DNA of 64,000 nt from Delphinus delphis (lineage: Eukaryota > Chordata > Mammalia > Artiodactyla > Delphinidae): contig NC_082694.2 of the NCBI RefSeq assembly GCF_949987515.2, positions 9,355,958 to 9,419,957 on the forward strand. Reading direction: 5' to 3'. The translations under genes and the position numbers were made by a program. The notes below the pieces were generated by a model. That model saw only the letters and a list, made by a program, of their open reading frames with translations, did not search any database and was not told the origin of the DNA. This document shows positions 36,880-47,165 of the stretch, in pieces (position 1 is the first letter of the stretch; every line of letters starts with the position of its first letter).

Positions 36880-37660
36880 GGCCTCATGACCTCTGCTGTA
36901 CCCAAGTGAGAAGCCTCTGGAGGGTTCTGAGCAGGGGAGTGAGCTGGTCTGACTTTGCTCAATGAAGCCCCCTCCGGCGGCTCTGCTAGAAACAGTGATG
37001 GGGCAAGGGCGGCCGTGGGGAGAGCGGGCACCCTGCAGACGGTGCAGTAATGAAGGCAAAGGTGGGACACACAGAAAGGAGGAGTGACTGTGCTCCGAAG
37101 ATGCGGCAGGACTTCCCACAGAGCCGATACGGGCAGTGAGGTGTCAGGGACCACACGAGGTTTCACCGACAGAGCAGAAGGTGCGCGCGGGCCTTCATCT
37201 CACGGAGGTGGGGAAGGAGGCCCGCGCCCGAGTCTGGTTTTGGACACGTGCAGTCGGAGATGCTTCCTGTCAGGAAGGCAGTGGCTAGAAGGGCCCAGAA
37301 TCCAGGCGAGACGTGTGGACTGGGTGAGTGTGTTTCGGAGTCGCCAGCCTGTAAGTGATGAGTGAAGCGCCAGCAAAGCGAGCAGAGAAGAGCAGAGGTC
37401 CCGGGACGAGGCCCCGGCAATGCCAGGAGGAGAAATCAGCCAAGGAGGGAGACAGGAGGGCGACCCCGAGGGAGGGGTGCTGGGGACCGAGGGGAGAGGC
37501 TTCAAGGACGGGGGGGTGACGCGCTGATGCTGACAAGCGATGGGAGGCTGAGAGGCGATGGGAGGCTGAGAGGCCGGGCGAACGGTGCAGACGCTGGCTG
37601 GTGAGTCTACAGGAGTGCTGGCTTCCGCAGTACCTTGGAGGCAAGGCCAGTAGCCGCAAG
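36880..37660 (-). mobile_element. Ancient LINE-derived repeat (probably L2-like), antisense
   Basis: The phrases aagcctctggagggttctga, gcaggggagtgagctggtct, gttttggacacgtgcagtcg and gtcccgggacgaggcccc appear in the order seen in an abundant old mammalian LINE 3' region. Because it is so old, the family and strand assignment are uncertain. It includes an internal 18-bp tandem duplication. Confidence 0.45.
37537..37572 (+). repeat. 18-bp tandem duplication
   Basis: The unit gcgatgggaggctgagag is exactly repeated, at 37537-37554 and 37555-37572. Confidence 0.9.
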
Positions 37661-37699
37661 CGGGGTGCGGTGAGGTTGAGGAGAAAGTGTGAAATCATG

Positions 37700-37928
37700 G
37701 TCCAGGGCAGGGATCCACAAACTGCGGCCCCAGGGCCCAGTCCTGCCCACTGTTTGCTTTTGTAAAATAAAGTTTTATTGGAACACGGCCACATCCGTTT
37801 GCTTGCCTACTGCCCTTGACCATTTTTGCGCTACAACAGCAGAGTTCAGTGGTGCTGTGACAGGACTGGCCCCAAATGTTCACTCTCTGGCCCTTCTCAG
37901 GAAAAGCTGGCTGACCCCTGGTCTAGGA
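37700..37928. mobile_element. Non-autonomous hAT-type DNA transposon
   Basis: The element spans 37708-37920. It opens cagggatccacaaactgcgg and closes ggctgacccctg, a hAT inverted-repeat pair. Inside it has gtaaaataaagttttattgg, aacacggccacatccgtttg and ttttgcgctacaacagcaga, the signature text of a well-known short mammalian hAT family. The 8-bp flanks gtccaggg (37700-37707) and gtctagga (37921-37928) fit a decayed TSD with two transitions. Confidence 0.8.
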
Positions 37929-39920
37929 TGGTGGGGAACCAGGTTCTGGGTGCCAAATGGTCCCAGTCACGCTGCGGCCATGAATTCCGAAACCCGCCAA
38001 CGTGGTCGTGGGTTCTCCAGCCACATCCCACCATGTTGAGAAGCAGCCGTAACCAGGACTGTGGTTTTACCAAGTGACAAGGAGGCCCTCTGCCACCGGC
38101 CCTTCCGTATCAGACAACCAGCCACTCCTGCCACGAGCCCCCAGCGCCCAGCAGAGCCCGCCGTGCTCGGCACATCCTCACCTACTTTCGCAGCCTCCGA
38201 GAGGTGGGGAGGGCTGGGGCTCGGTGCTGAAGAGGATTCAGCTATGCGTGGATTCAAAACAGACTGGTTCCGTTCAAAAGCCCAAGTTCTAAACCTCTGG
38301 GGCCCGGCACGCTCCACCCCGGCTGCAACTTAGAATCACCACGTGGAAAAGGTGACAAATGTCAATGCTGGCTGGCTCCACCCCCCACTCCTTTACTGGC
38401 CTCCGGCGGAGGTAAGGGGGTGGAAAGCAGGCCTCCCTGCGCCTCAAAAGCCCCCGGTGAGTGTAATACGCGGCCAGGGCGGGGGACCTCCCATCACTGC
38501 TCTGCTTCCCTCCCTAACTCCACACCCACCCCAACAGTTCCTCTTCCCAAGAATTCCCACGTCTGTCCTGTCACGAAGCCTCCTTCTCTGCGTCCCAGAG
38601 AGGCCTCAGGAGGCATCCGCCCAGCCTCCCAGGCGGCGAGTCCCCAGTGACCGGGGTCTGCAGTGATGAGGTCTCCCCGGCCTTCGACGCCCAGCCATGA
38701 GCTCTGCGTCTGGTCTCAGCTGAACTAGGTCCCCTTGCGAACCCAGGAGACTTCAGTCCTGCACCATCCAGACTGTGGCATTTCACCTTTACGAACTGAA
38801 GTCTCGCTGGGTTCAGGACCAAGACCATGAAAAGAGAGACGCCACAGGTCTTCAGAGCAGAGATGTGAGCCGCCGGCCTCTCACTGCACAGAACTGACTC
38901 CGGTTTGGGTTTTATTCCCCTTCCTTCCTTCCTTCCTTTTCCCTCCCTGGCGGCACCTTTACATTTTCTGTTTCCTTTACTGAGACATCAAAATTGGGGT
39001 TTCTAAGGCTCTCACCTCCTTACTGTCCAGCCTCAAAATTTTACTATTATCTCACTTACTTAAGAGTTACCACGTGTTACATTGGTTCATGGTCTCACTG
39101 CATTAGAAAATAAACAAAGCGCTATCCCTGATGAAAAGTTTTAAATCTCAGTTCTAGAATTCCACAAAGGTGAAGGTAAACTATGGGCAGTTCAACCAAC
39201 AGGTTGCTTTCCAAAAGCCCATGTATAAGTTACTTGGAACCGAGAGAATATTTCTCTTCATATAAAATCACCATTAAGACGGGACTTAAGATTCCAAGCT
39301 AAGCGGCAAATGTCTATTTAACAGGTTTGTTCTTTTGCCAATTTAAAATAAGAAAAATGTTATAATAATACAAGAAAATCAAGTGTGGGTTTACATGTGC
39401 ATCTAAATGCAAGAAAATCAAATGTGAGTGTATGTGTGGGGATATAGGCAAAAATGCTGTTACTTCAGGAAGAGAAGCTTTACATCAAGTCCACAGAAGT
39501 GAGTCCACGGGGCTGAGAAGAGCCTAGAATTCTGCTCACTGCCAAGGGGGGGGACGCTGATGATTCTGGGTCTCCCCTCCAAGCCACCGCCCCACGTGGG
39601 ACAGCACTGCTGGCAGGTCTCAGGTTTAACCGCTAAAACAGGGAAGGGCAAGGAGAACGGAGCTACACAGGTGGAGAGGCCAAGTTCACAGAGTGGGGAA
39701 CAGTAAACAGACAAGGGGGGAGGAGGGGTGTACGAGGCATCCGCGGTGAGTATACACAGGGTTGTGAGACAAGGATTAGAGAGAGAGAGATGGGAATAAG
39801 ACTGTGGGTCCCTATCAGAAAGGATGCAGGAGGACACTGTCACCTGCTGCCACCCCAGTCACCCCGTGAGTTTGGTGGCTGGTCTATCACCGGGCTAGGC
39901 CTACCTGGCGTAACTTTGTG
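37929..39920. other. Non-coding region, nothing recognised
   Basis: The left half is GC-rich. A (TTCC)n run lies at 38922-38939. From 38960 to 39470 it is AT-rich. An imperfect repeat built on aagaaaatcaagtgtgggtt and aagaaaatcaaatgtgagtg lies at 39371-39440. No exon or transposon is recognised. Confidence 0.45.
38922..38939 (+). repeat. (TTCC)n microsatellite
   Basis: Four clean ttcc units within a pyrimidine tract. Confidence 0.8.
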
Positions 39921-40110
39921 AGGGGCTTTGTGGACAGAAAGACCTGTGAGTCCTGCTCTGCCACTGACCACTGGGCAGCCTCACTTCTCTGCGCCCCAGT
40001 TCTCTCACCTGCAAAATGGGAGGACAGACGCGTGTGATTCAGGGCGTATGAGAGGAAGCCGTGCACGGCAGCCAGCGCTCGGCAAGGCTCCAGGAGGGCG
40101 GGTGGCTCAT
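39921..40110 (+). mobile_element. MIR SINE
   Basis: The strings gtcctgctctgccactgacc, cagttctctcacctgcaaaa and tgggaggacagac are the MIR tRNA-like half plus core in sense orientation. A short L2/MIR3-like tail (ctggcgcacagcaagtgctc) follows at 40161. Confidence 0.7.
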
Positions 40111-40496
40111 GAAATCAGTGACAGGGGACGTGCGTCACCCGTCTTGAGCCGACAGGCCCTGGCGCACAGCAAGTGCTCAGTAAGGTCAGCGTAAGAAAGC
40201 TAACAACACAAGGTCCCTTCCTGCGCAGCTGGGAGAGGAGGGAAGACTCGGCGAGGTGGGCAGGGGCCGGCCTGGGCCTGGAGCCAGGGAGTCAGAGGGA
40301 GACCAGAGCCCGGAGGCCAAGCAGCTGTCCACCTGAGGGCTGGGCAGAGGCCAGGCCTACACCGGGAGGAGAAACCCCAGGCCCAACCCGAGCGGGGGCT
40401 CAGTGTAGAGAGGGATAGCAAGCAGGCCCACTCCCTGGGGACGGAGGTAACTGGGTCTAGTCAGTCACCAGGGACCTGAAAGCCATCAAGTGCGGG

Positions 40497-40592
40497 ACTT
40501 CGGGGACTCATGACCAGCCACTGAGGGGACTTCAAGGACCTACAACAAGCAACTGAGGGGTCTTGGGGACCCACAGCCAGCCACCAAGGTGG
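40497..40592 (+). repeat. 32-bp minisatellite, three units
   Basis: Units begin acttcggggactcatgacca (40497), acttcaaggacctacaacaa (40529) and tcttggggacccacagccag (40561). Each ends near ctgagggg, the third being more diverged. A fourth, weaker unit may precede them. Confidence 0.8.
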
Positions 40593-40680
40593 GGGAGAAA
40601 AGGAAGATGAGCTGAAGATACAGATAACTGACTCAATTCTGGTCTCCCTCTGACTCCGTGGCTCCAGGTTCGGGAACAGG

Positions 40681-40830
40681 GACCGCCATGAATTTATTAT
40701 TATTTTTTAATTATTTTTTATACAGCAGGCTCTTATTAGTTATCTTTTTATACATATTAGTGTATATGTCAATCCCAATCTTCCAATTCATCCCACCACC
40801 ACCCCCCTCCCCCTGGACCACCATGAATTT
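40681..40830 (-). mobile_element. Short 5'-truncated L1 insertion with TSD, antisense
   Basis: The interior (about 40696-40815) reads tatacagcaggctcttatta, then gtgtatatgtcaatcccaat and a C/A-rich end. This is the reverse complement of a cetartiodactyl L1 3' region, with the T-rich tail on the left. The flanks gaccgccatgaattt (40681-40695) and gaccaccatgaattt (40816-40830) are a 15-bp TSD with one difference. Confidence 0.8.
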
Positions 40831-40964
40831 TCATGTTATTTATACTATGTAAGTATAAATAAATATGTAATAGAGGCATATCTATTCATCTTCAAATCAA
40901 AGACGACTTCTCTCAGTCCACAATCGGGAAATGACCTTTTAGACGTCTGTCCTCCGGCTCCCCT

Positions 40965-41070
40965 CCCCCCAGGGCAGGAGTGGTAGGTGTTGTCTGCTAT
41001 TCTTTCCCTTTCGCCCCCTTGACATCCTGGCACAGGTAGGCATTCAATAAATGTTTGTCACATCAATGAG
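40965..41070 (+). mobile_element. L2 LINE 3' end fragment
   Basis: The terminal phrase ggcacaggtaggcattcaat, then aaatgtttgtcacatcaatg, fits the L2 3' end in sense orientation. Confidence 0.6.
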
Positions 41071-41108
41071 CCAATTATTTGCACAAATCCCAATTATTTG
41101 CACAAATC
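41071..41108 (+). repeat. 19-bp tandem duplication
   Basis: The unit ccaattatttgcacaaatc occurs exactly twice, at 41071-41089 and 41090-41108, directly after the L2 end. Confidence 0.92.
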
Positions 41109-41254
41109 CCACTATTTCTTCCGGGTATTAACACAATCCCTCCTTCATGTCACCTGGCCTTGCTCATGTGACTTCTCCTTGCTGGGACCAGGAACTCACA
41201 CTGAACAAGGACCCCTCACACAGACCCTTGCTGGGCCATTTCACCCAGGTGATA

Positions 41255-41345
41255 CCATCTGACCCTCAGGCTGTTCTGTCCTCAATTCACAGATGAGGAC
41301 AACGAGACTGCCCAGGGCCACCTGGCCACAGTGAAACGAACTCAC
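41255..41345 (-). mobile_element. MIR SINE fragment, antisense
   Basis: The string attcacagatgaggacaacg followed by agactgcccagggccacctg matches the antisense MIR core. Confidence 0.55.
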
Positions 41346-41600
41346 TCATCAACAAACGTGCCCCTAGCGAGGTGCCGCACAGGCCCCTGATCCGAAGCTC
41401 TTACTTTTCCAAACCAGTGTAACACAGGAAGACGACTTATCTGTTCATTGAGTACATGTCCAGCAAATGGCCCTCCTGCAGGTCCAGGAGGAGGACGAAC
41501 TGTGGCCGCCTAACAGCCTCAGCTGTGCCAAGCCTGGGCTTCCTCACTCTGTCTGCTGTGTCGGGCGGTGCCCTCCTCACCAGGCTGCTGCGCCACGTGG

Positions 41601-42094
41601 GAGGCCAAATAGTGCCCCCCGCAAAGATGTCCACGTTCTAAGCCCTGCAACCTGTGAGTGTTATTTACATGGCACGGACTTTGCAGATGTGATTAAGTTG
41701 AGGATATTGAGGTAAGAAGCTATCCTGAAATATATGGTGGACCCTAAATCCCCATAAATGTCCCGAGAAAAAGGATGCTGAGGAAGATTTCAGACGGAAG
41801 AGAAGAAAGCCATGTGACGGAAGCAGAGGGAGGCACAGTCACAGAGAAGCAGCTACACAGCTGGCGCTGGATGGAGGAGGGGGCCGTGAGCCAAGGAAAG
41901 CCGGCTACCATCTGGACAAGGCAAGAAATGGATTCTCCTCTGCAGCTACCATGGCCCTGCTGATACCCTAATTCTGGCCCTGTGACGCTAATTTGGACTT
42001 CTAGCCTCTGGAACTGTAAGAGAAAGAAATTTCTTTTGTTTTAAGCCGCCAGGTTCGTAAGAATGTGTGACAGCCGTCCTAGGAAACTGATACA
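41601..42094 (+). mobile_element. MaLR-type solitary LTR (MLT1-like)
   Basis: In plus orientation it runs from aggccaaatagtgccccccg through tttgcagatgtgattaagtt, gaagaaagccatgtgacgga and ttctagcctctggaactgta to cagccgtcctaggaaactga. These are successive landmarks of MLT1-type LTRs. No internal retroviral region lies beside it. Confidence 0.78.
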
Positions 42095-43861
42095 GGGGAT
42101 GAAGTGGGAAGTATGAGCGAAGCCAGCAGAACAGGGCCCGGCACACAGCAGGAGTTCGAGAACCTCAATTCGTGAAGGACGGTTCCTGCCACCTCCCTGG
42201 ACCATGAGCCAGTCCTTCAAGCTATGCAAAAGAGCTACAGCCTTATGCTGCAGTGAGCCTGCTGACATTTAAAAACCTCCTTCACATATACTGTCTCTCT
42301 TGATTCTGTCTCAAGAGGGAGTTTCCAAGGCTGCCCAAACTCTTAGCTCATCCTACATAAAAATACAACTTTGCCACAGGCATTTGTCTTAAACACCCAG
42401 TACAATAACTCAGCTATTCCACGGGCGGCCTTTGCTGACCTCTCACAGAGGACCTCAGGCATCGTGAGCTGTGATCAGGGCCTCCTAACCTTGGATAAAC
42501 ACAGCAGAAGCGCTCCTCTCAGCCACAGGCCCTGCAGCTGCCAAAGGAGGGGCTGGAGGCAGGTCCCCAATGTGGGTGGGCCCCGAGAGCCCTGCCCTGC
42601 GGACCCGGGAGAAGGGCCAGCTGGGCCAGCAAAGGACCGGGTGGTTAACATCTGGCCCTCTGTCCCCTTCTCTCCATCTCTTCAGCCCTGGCTCTGCGGC
42701 CCCACTCTCGGTTTTCCTTCTTGAGGGGTGGGTCCCAGTGTTGAAACACACGATGTGCAATAATCCCACTTCCTCTGGCGCCGGCAGCTGCCCTCCGGGC
42801 TCTGCGCGGATGAGGCCCGGATCCTGGAGGCGCCTCTGCCCTCCCCCTGCCCCCATGCAGGGGCCCCGCCACTCTGTCTCCAGCCTGCGTGAGATCTGAA
42901 GACCATCCCTCTCTCACAGGCCGCGAGCAGCCCGCCACAAAGGGCTCAAGGCGGAGCCTCGAAATCTCAAGGGTGTCTTAATGAAAAAAATGAACAGAAA
43001 GAGGAAGCCCATTGGCTTCCTGAGAGCAGCCCTCTGAGCTGTCTTCTTTGCACCCGTTCTCGTCTGACCTTCTGCACGGGTGCAAGGGCTGGGCTCACTC
43101 ATGGGAGACATGTGCCCTGGGCTCCTGACAAGACACCACCAGGGCAGACAGGGGACAGCAGCATGTCAGGACCGAGCCAGGGCAGAAGGAGGCGCCCCTC
43201 GGCGCTCCTCAGCCTGGCAGACCCCAGGGGCTCAGGCCTAACGTCCGCGCACCCCTCACTCCCCTCGGAGGGCTCACAGCTCGGCCCTGTCCTGCAAGAC
43301 CCCACCTGGGTCTTGTGCGCAGCCTCCCAGACACACTCCTGGGACGGCCCTGAGGGGTTATCACCGCGTCCTGCTCCCTGGAGCACCCCTGGGCCGTGCG
43401 GCCACGTTCCCCCCTCCTTGTGCCTGAAACCTCGTACGGGAGGGAACGTGAGCAGGCAGGTAGGTGTCAGCAGCCTCCGCCAGCCCACCTCCCGGGCCTG
43501 AAGGGGGGCCTCGCAGACGTCCCTGCCCACACGCACCCACTCCAGTGGCGAACTGCCAGGGCCGCCTGGCAGACTCAGAAGCTGACGACGACCACCCAAC
43601 ATGACTCCGAGTCGTCCGCATGTACAGTGCCCGTGTCCGGATCGTTCCCTTCCCTTCCAGACACACAGCGTGATGGTGGGAGCGGCTGACACCCTGGGAG
43701 GGCACAGCCAGGACCAGCGTCAGCCCACCACCACAGCTGGAAATCGGCTCGATTCCCCAGGCGCTGTGCAGTCCCGGGCCCGGCTGTCAGAGACGTCCCT
43801 CCAGAGCCTCTTGTAGCACCTGCTGCTCAGCCCTGCAGGGCCAGGCAGAGGAGTGCCCCTC
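42095..43861. other. Non-coding region, nothing recognised
   Basis: The sequence is mainly GC-rich. The minus frames near 43099-43705 overlap in several phases and resemble no protein. A fragment at 42137-42155 (cccggcacacagcaggagt) recalls a MIR/L2 end but is too short to call. Confidence 0.45.
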
Positions 43862-44219
43862 AGAGCCACAGTTCTTTTTTTTTTTTTTTAATTTATTTAT
43901 TTTTGGCTGAGTTGGGTCTTTGTTACTGCGCGTGGGCTTTCTCTAGTTGTGGCGAGCAGGGGCTACTCTTCGTTGCGGTGTGCGGGCTTCTCATTGCGGT
44001 GGCTTCTCTTGTTGCGGAACACAGGCTCTAGGCGCGCGGGCTTCACTAGTCGTGGCTCGCGGGCTCTAGAGCACATCCTCAGTAGCTGTGGCGCACAGGC
44101 TTAGCTGCTCCGCGGCATGTGGGATCTTCCCCGACCAGGGCTCGAACCCGCTCCCCTGCGTTGGCAGGTGGATTCTTAACCGCTGCGCCGCCAGGGAAGC
44201 CCGGAGAGCCACTGTTCTT
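43862..44219 (-). mobile_element. Full-length CHR-type SINE (long form), antisense, 15-bp TSD
   Basis: The left end is a T-run from about 43873, then a tttatttatttttggctgag tail. The body reads ctttctctagttgtggcgag, cttctcattgcggtggcttc and catgtgggatcttccccgac, and ends ccgctgcgccgccagggaag at 44200. The flanks agagccacagttctt (43862-43876) and agagccactgttctt (44205-44219) form a TSD with one mismatch. Confidence 0.94.
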
Positions 44220-45948
44220 GAAGCTGAGGTCCAGGTAGCCTTGACCAGCCTCGTTCAGGATGCTACAGACCCGTTTGAAAAGTCTGTGTGTGACTAGAAG
44301 GCGATAATTCTAAAAAGCGTATCTTACAAATAATATCTAAGCAAGAAATAGTTACAGGCCAGGTGAGAATAGGAGGAAATGCGGAGGAATGTTCAAACCT
44401 CATCTAAGTCCATGCTCTCCTTCCAGCCAGGGTGATACTCCATCCACCCCTCAGAACAGGGTGGGGCAGTAACCACACTCGTGCCAAGCACGGGCTGGAA
44501 AGTGCCCACCACGCATCAAGAGAGATCTGCTTAAAGAATCTACAGTACAGCCTGGCAGGGTGACCCGGTGCAGCTGGGCCAAACAAAGAGAAACTATGTT
44601 CCCACGTGCAGAGAGTACCAGGATACAGTCAGGGCATAAGGGGAGGCCCCAGAGAGCATGGAGCGCGACAGCACCGGTGCAATAAAAAGGTAAACGTGAA
44701 CATATGTACACATAAAACATACACATACTTGGCTGACTTGTACACAGAATACCTAGGGAAGAATACATGAGAAGCACATGGCATTGGTGGCTCCAGGGAA
44801 GGGATCTGGGTGGCTGGGGGATGGGGCAGGAGGCAGACTTTATCACATATCCTGCTGAACCTTATAATTTCTGAACCACGGAAGTGAACGCCTATTGGAA
44901 CACATAACACAGGATGTCATCCCATTTGTCTAATCGAGCTAAGAGCAGGCAGGTTTCGAGGACTCGCACCAAGTGACATTAGTGCAAGGATGGGGGACTT
45001 GAGGGGGCCGTACTCTGGGGCACTGTCACCCCAGCAGGTGGGGGAATGGAGGAGGGGGCCGTGCCGGTTTCTGGCAGTGACCCCCATCACCCCTCTAGCA
45101 TCAGCACCCCTCGCTCTCTGCCTTCACTTCCCTCCTCCCCAACTGGACGCCTTCGTCCATGTCTTCCACCGACTATGTCACTGCAGTATATGGCACAGGG
45201 ACACGTATGCTCCGAGTCCCAGAGCCCCAGAATCTTGGAGACCGAGCGTGCCTTAGCGGACGCAAGCCAAGCCCTGTTCCTGTAATCGCTCACTACCAAA
45301 GCCCCCTCCCCGGCCTCTGGCCAACGGGCTCGACCATGTTTCATGGCAGCTCCGCGCCCACTGCACAGAGACCCCACGAGATCCTAGGGAGAGCGTGACG
45401 GTGGAGAACGGGGGGCCACCAAAGCAGCGGCTTGGCTGTTTCATCGCAGGGAGAGGATCCTGAGACGCTGTATCCACTTCTAGGAACACATATCTCTGGG
45501 GCTCTGCATACCCCGGTGCTTCGTCTCTCTCACAGCCCAGTTTTCACAGGCCGTTTAGAATATTCTTCCCTGGTGCTGGTTTCATTTCTGTCATTTCAGA
45601 GACACGGCTTCACTGCCACCACTGCAGGATCTGGGGACATCCTGCCTGTGGTTGGGCACTTCGGCCACCCAGCATCAGGCCCCAGGGCTGGGCAGGGCTC
45701 AGGGAGCTGTGGTGCCCACACCTGCTGGCCCAGCCCTGAGTGGAGACCAGGAAGCCAATTTTGGCCCACGAACCTGATTACTGCACAGGGGTGGTCATAA
45801 GAACACTGCAATCTAAGGACCTTCTCAGACCACAGAAGACTAGGAGTTGCTTTTGTCATGTAAAATGATAATAATGATTCAATCAATCAATCAATCAACC
45901 AAACAACCAATAAGATACAAACAAAACAGAATTTAAAAGTCTGATAAG
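44220..45948. other. Non-coding region, possible L1 scrap and a tetranucleotide repeat
   Basis: The part at 44590-44900 (catggcattggtggctccag, ggaggcagactttatcacat) has the flavour of an L1 3' UTR, but I would not call it firmly. A (CAAT)n run lies at 45877-45898. The frames are short and overlapping. Confidence 0.45.
45876..45912 (+). repeat. (CAAT)n microsatellite grading into (CCAA)n
   Basis: Five or six caat units are followed by accaaacaaccaa, just left of a SINE. Confidence 0.85.
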
Positions 45949-46160
45949 GGACTTCCCTGGTGGTCCAGTGGTTAAGACTCCACGCTCCCAATGCAGGGGG
46001 CCCGGGTTCAATCCCTGGTCAGGGAACTAGATCCCACGTGCATGCCACAACTAAGAAGTCCATATGCTGCAACTAAAAGATCCTGCGTGCCGCAACTAAA
46101 GATCCCACGTGCTACAACGAAGAGCCGGCACAGCCAAAATAAATAAATATTAAAAAAAAA
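45949..46160 (+). mobile_element. CHR-type SINE (older form), first of an adjacent pair
   Basis: The head gggacttccctggtggtcca at 45949 is followed by ggttcaatccctggtcaggg, repeated gcaactaa phrases and an A-rich tail (aataaataaatattaaaaaaa). A second SINE inserted immediately behind the tail, so its own right target site is disrupted or unclear. Confidence 0.9.
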
Positions 46161-46385
46161 CAACTCTGGGGCTTCCCTGGTGGCACAGTGGTTGAGAGTC
46201 CACCTGCTGATGCAGGGGACACGGGTTCGTGCCCCGGTCCGGGAAGATCCCACATGCTGCGGAGCGGCTGGGCCCGTGAGCCATGGCCGCTGGGCCTGCG
46301 CGTCCGGAGCCTGTACTCCGCAACGGGAGAGGCCACAACAGTAAGAGGCCCGCGTACCGCAAAAAAAACGAAAAAAACAACTCTG
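46155..46385 (+). mobile_element. CHR-type SINE (short cetacean form) with 14-bp TSD
   Basis: The head gggcttccctggtggcacag begins at about 46169, with ggttcgtgccc in the box-B region. The body has ggagcggctgggcccgtgag and ccatggccgctgggcctgcg and ends gcccgcgtaccgc before the A-tail. The repeat aaaaaacaactctg at 46155-46168 and 46372-46385 is exact. It landed in the A-tail region of the preceding SINE, so it is the younger of the two. Confidence 0.94.
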
Positions 46386-46990
46386 AAGAAACTCCGGGGT
46401 GGGATGAATGATGTCCCAAATCTTGAGCCAGTCCCGCCCCTCCTGAGCCCCCTTCCTGACGTGTTACCCCATCCTGCCCACACTTCTCTCCTGAGCCCCC
46501 CAGCTCGAGACACCACCCCCAGCCTTGACACAAAACTCATCTTTCCGTGAAGCCCTGTGATTCCCCGCAAGGCCCAGGAGAGGAGGAGGCCCCCCTTCCT
46601 GTGCGCCCTATCCTCCCGGCTTCTCTAAAGTCCCTAGGATTCCACTCACAACCCTGTGCATGTGCAAACAGAATTCCTCTTTTAGGTTCACTAAATTTAG
46701 GAAGCAAACATCCAGGCTGACCAAGCCCTGAGGTGTGGCTCCTTCCTCCCAGAGGGGCAGAAGAGCCTTAGGTTCCAGCCAGCGGGGTGAGGAGCGTGCG
46801 CTGAGGACACTTCAGGTGCAGGGGGACAAGCTGACGGGCTTGGTTTCACCTTGAGAACTTAACTGGGACGACCACGGGCTCTGGGCTCACCTCCCTTTCT
46901 TAAGTTAGACTGAACCCCAACTTGATATCCAGGTAACAGGCTATGTTCCCAGGAGAGCCTGAGGCGTTCCTTTCACTTCTGACAATGGCG
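46386..46990. other. Non-coding spacer
   Basis: The sequence is C-rich in the left part and otherwise unremarkable. Confidence 0.5.
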
Positions 46991-47165
46991 TAGTAGCTTT
47001 TTTCTTTCGTTCATTCAACAAACATTGATTACACACCGATTCTGTGCCAGGCACTGTAGGATGCTCTTGGGAATAGAAAACTGAGCTATTGTCCCTGCCC
47101 TGAAGGACACTGATGTCTTAGGACACCCCAGATCTGCTGTGATCACTGGGCATGTCCCTTGAGAA
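46991..47165 (-). mobile_element. L2 LINE 3' end, antisense
   Basis: The phrases cgttcattcaacaaacattg, tgccaggcactgtaggatgc and attgtccctgccctgaagga read as L2 reverse complement. It is better preserved than the copy near 9 kb. Confidence 0.75.
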
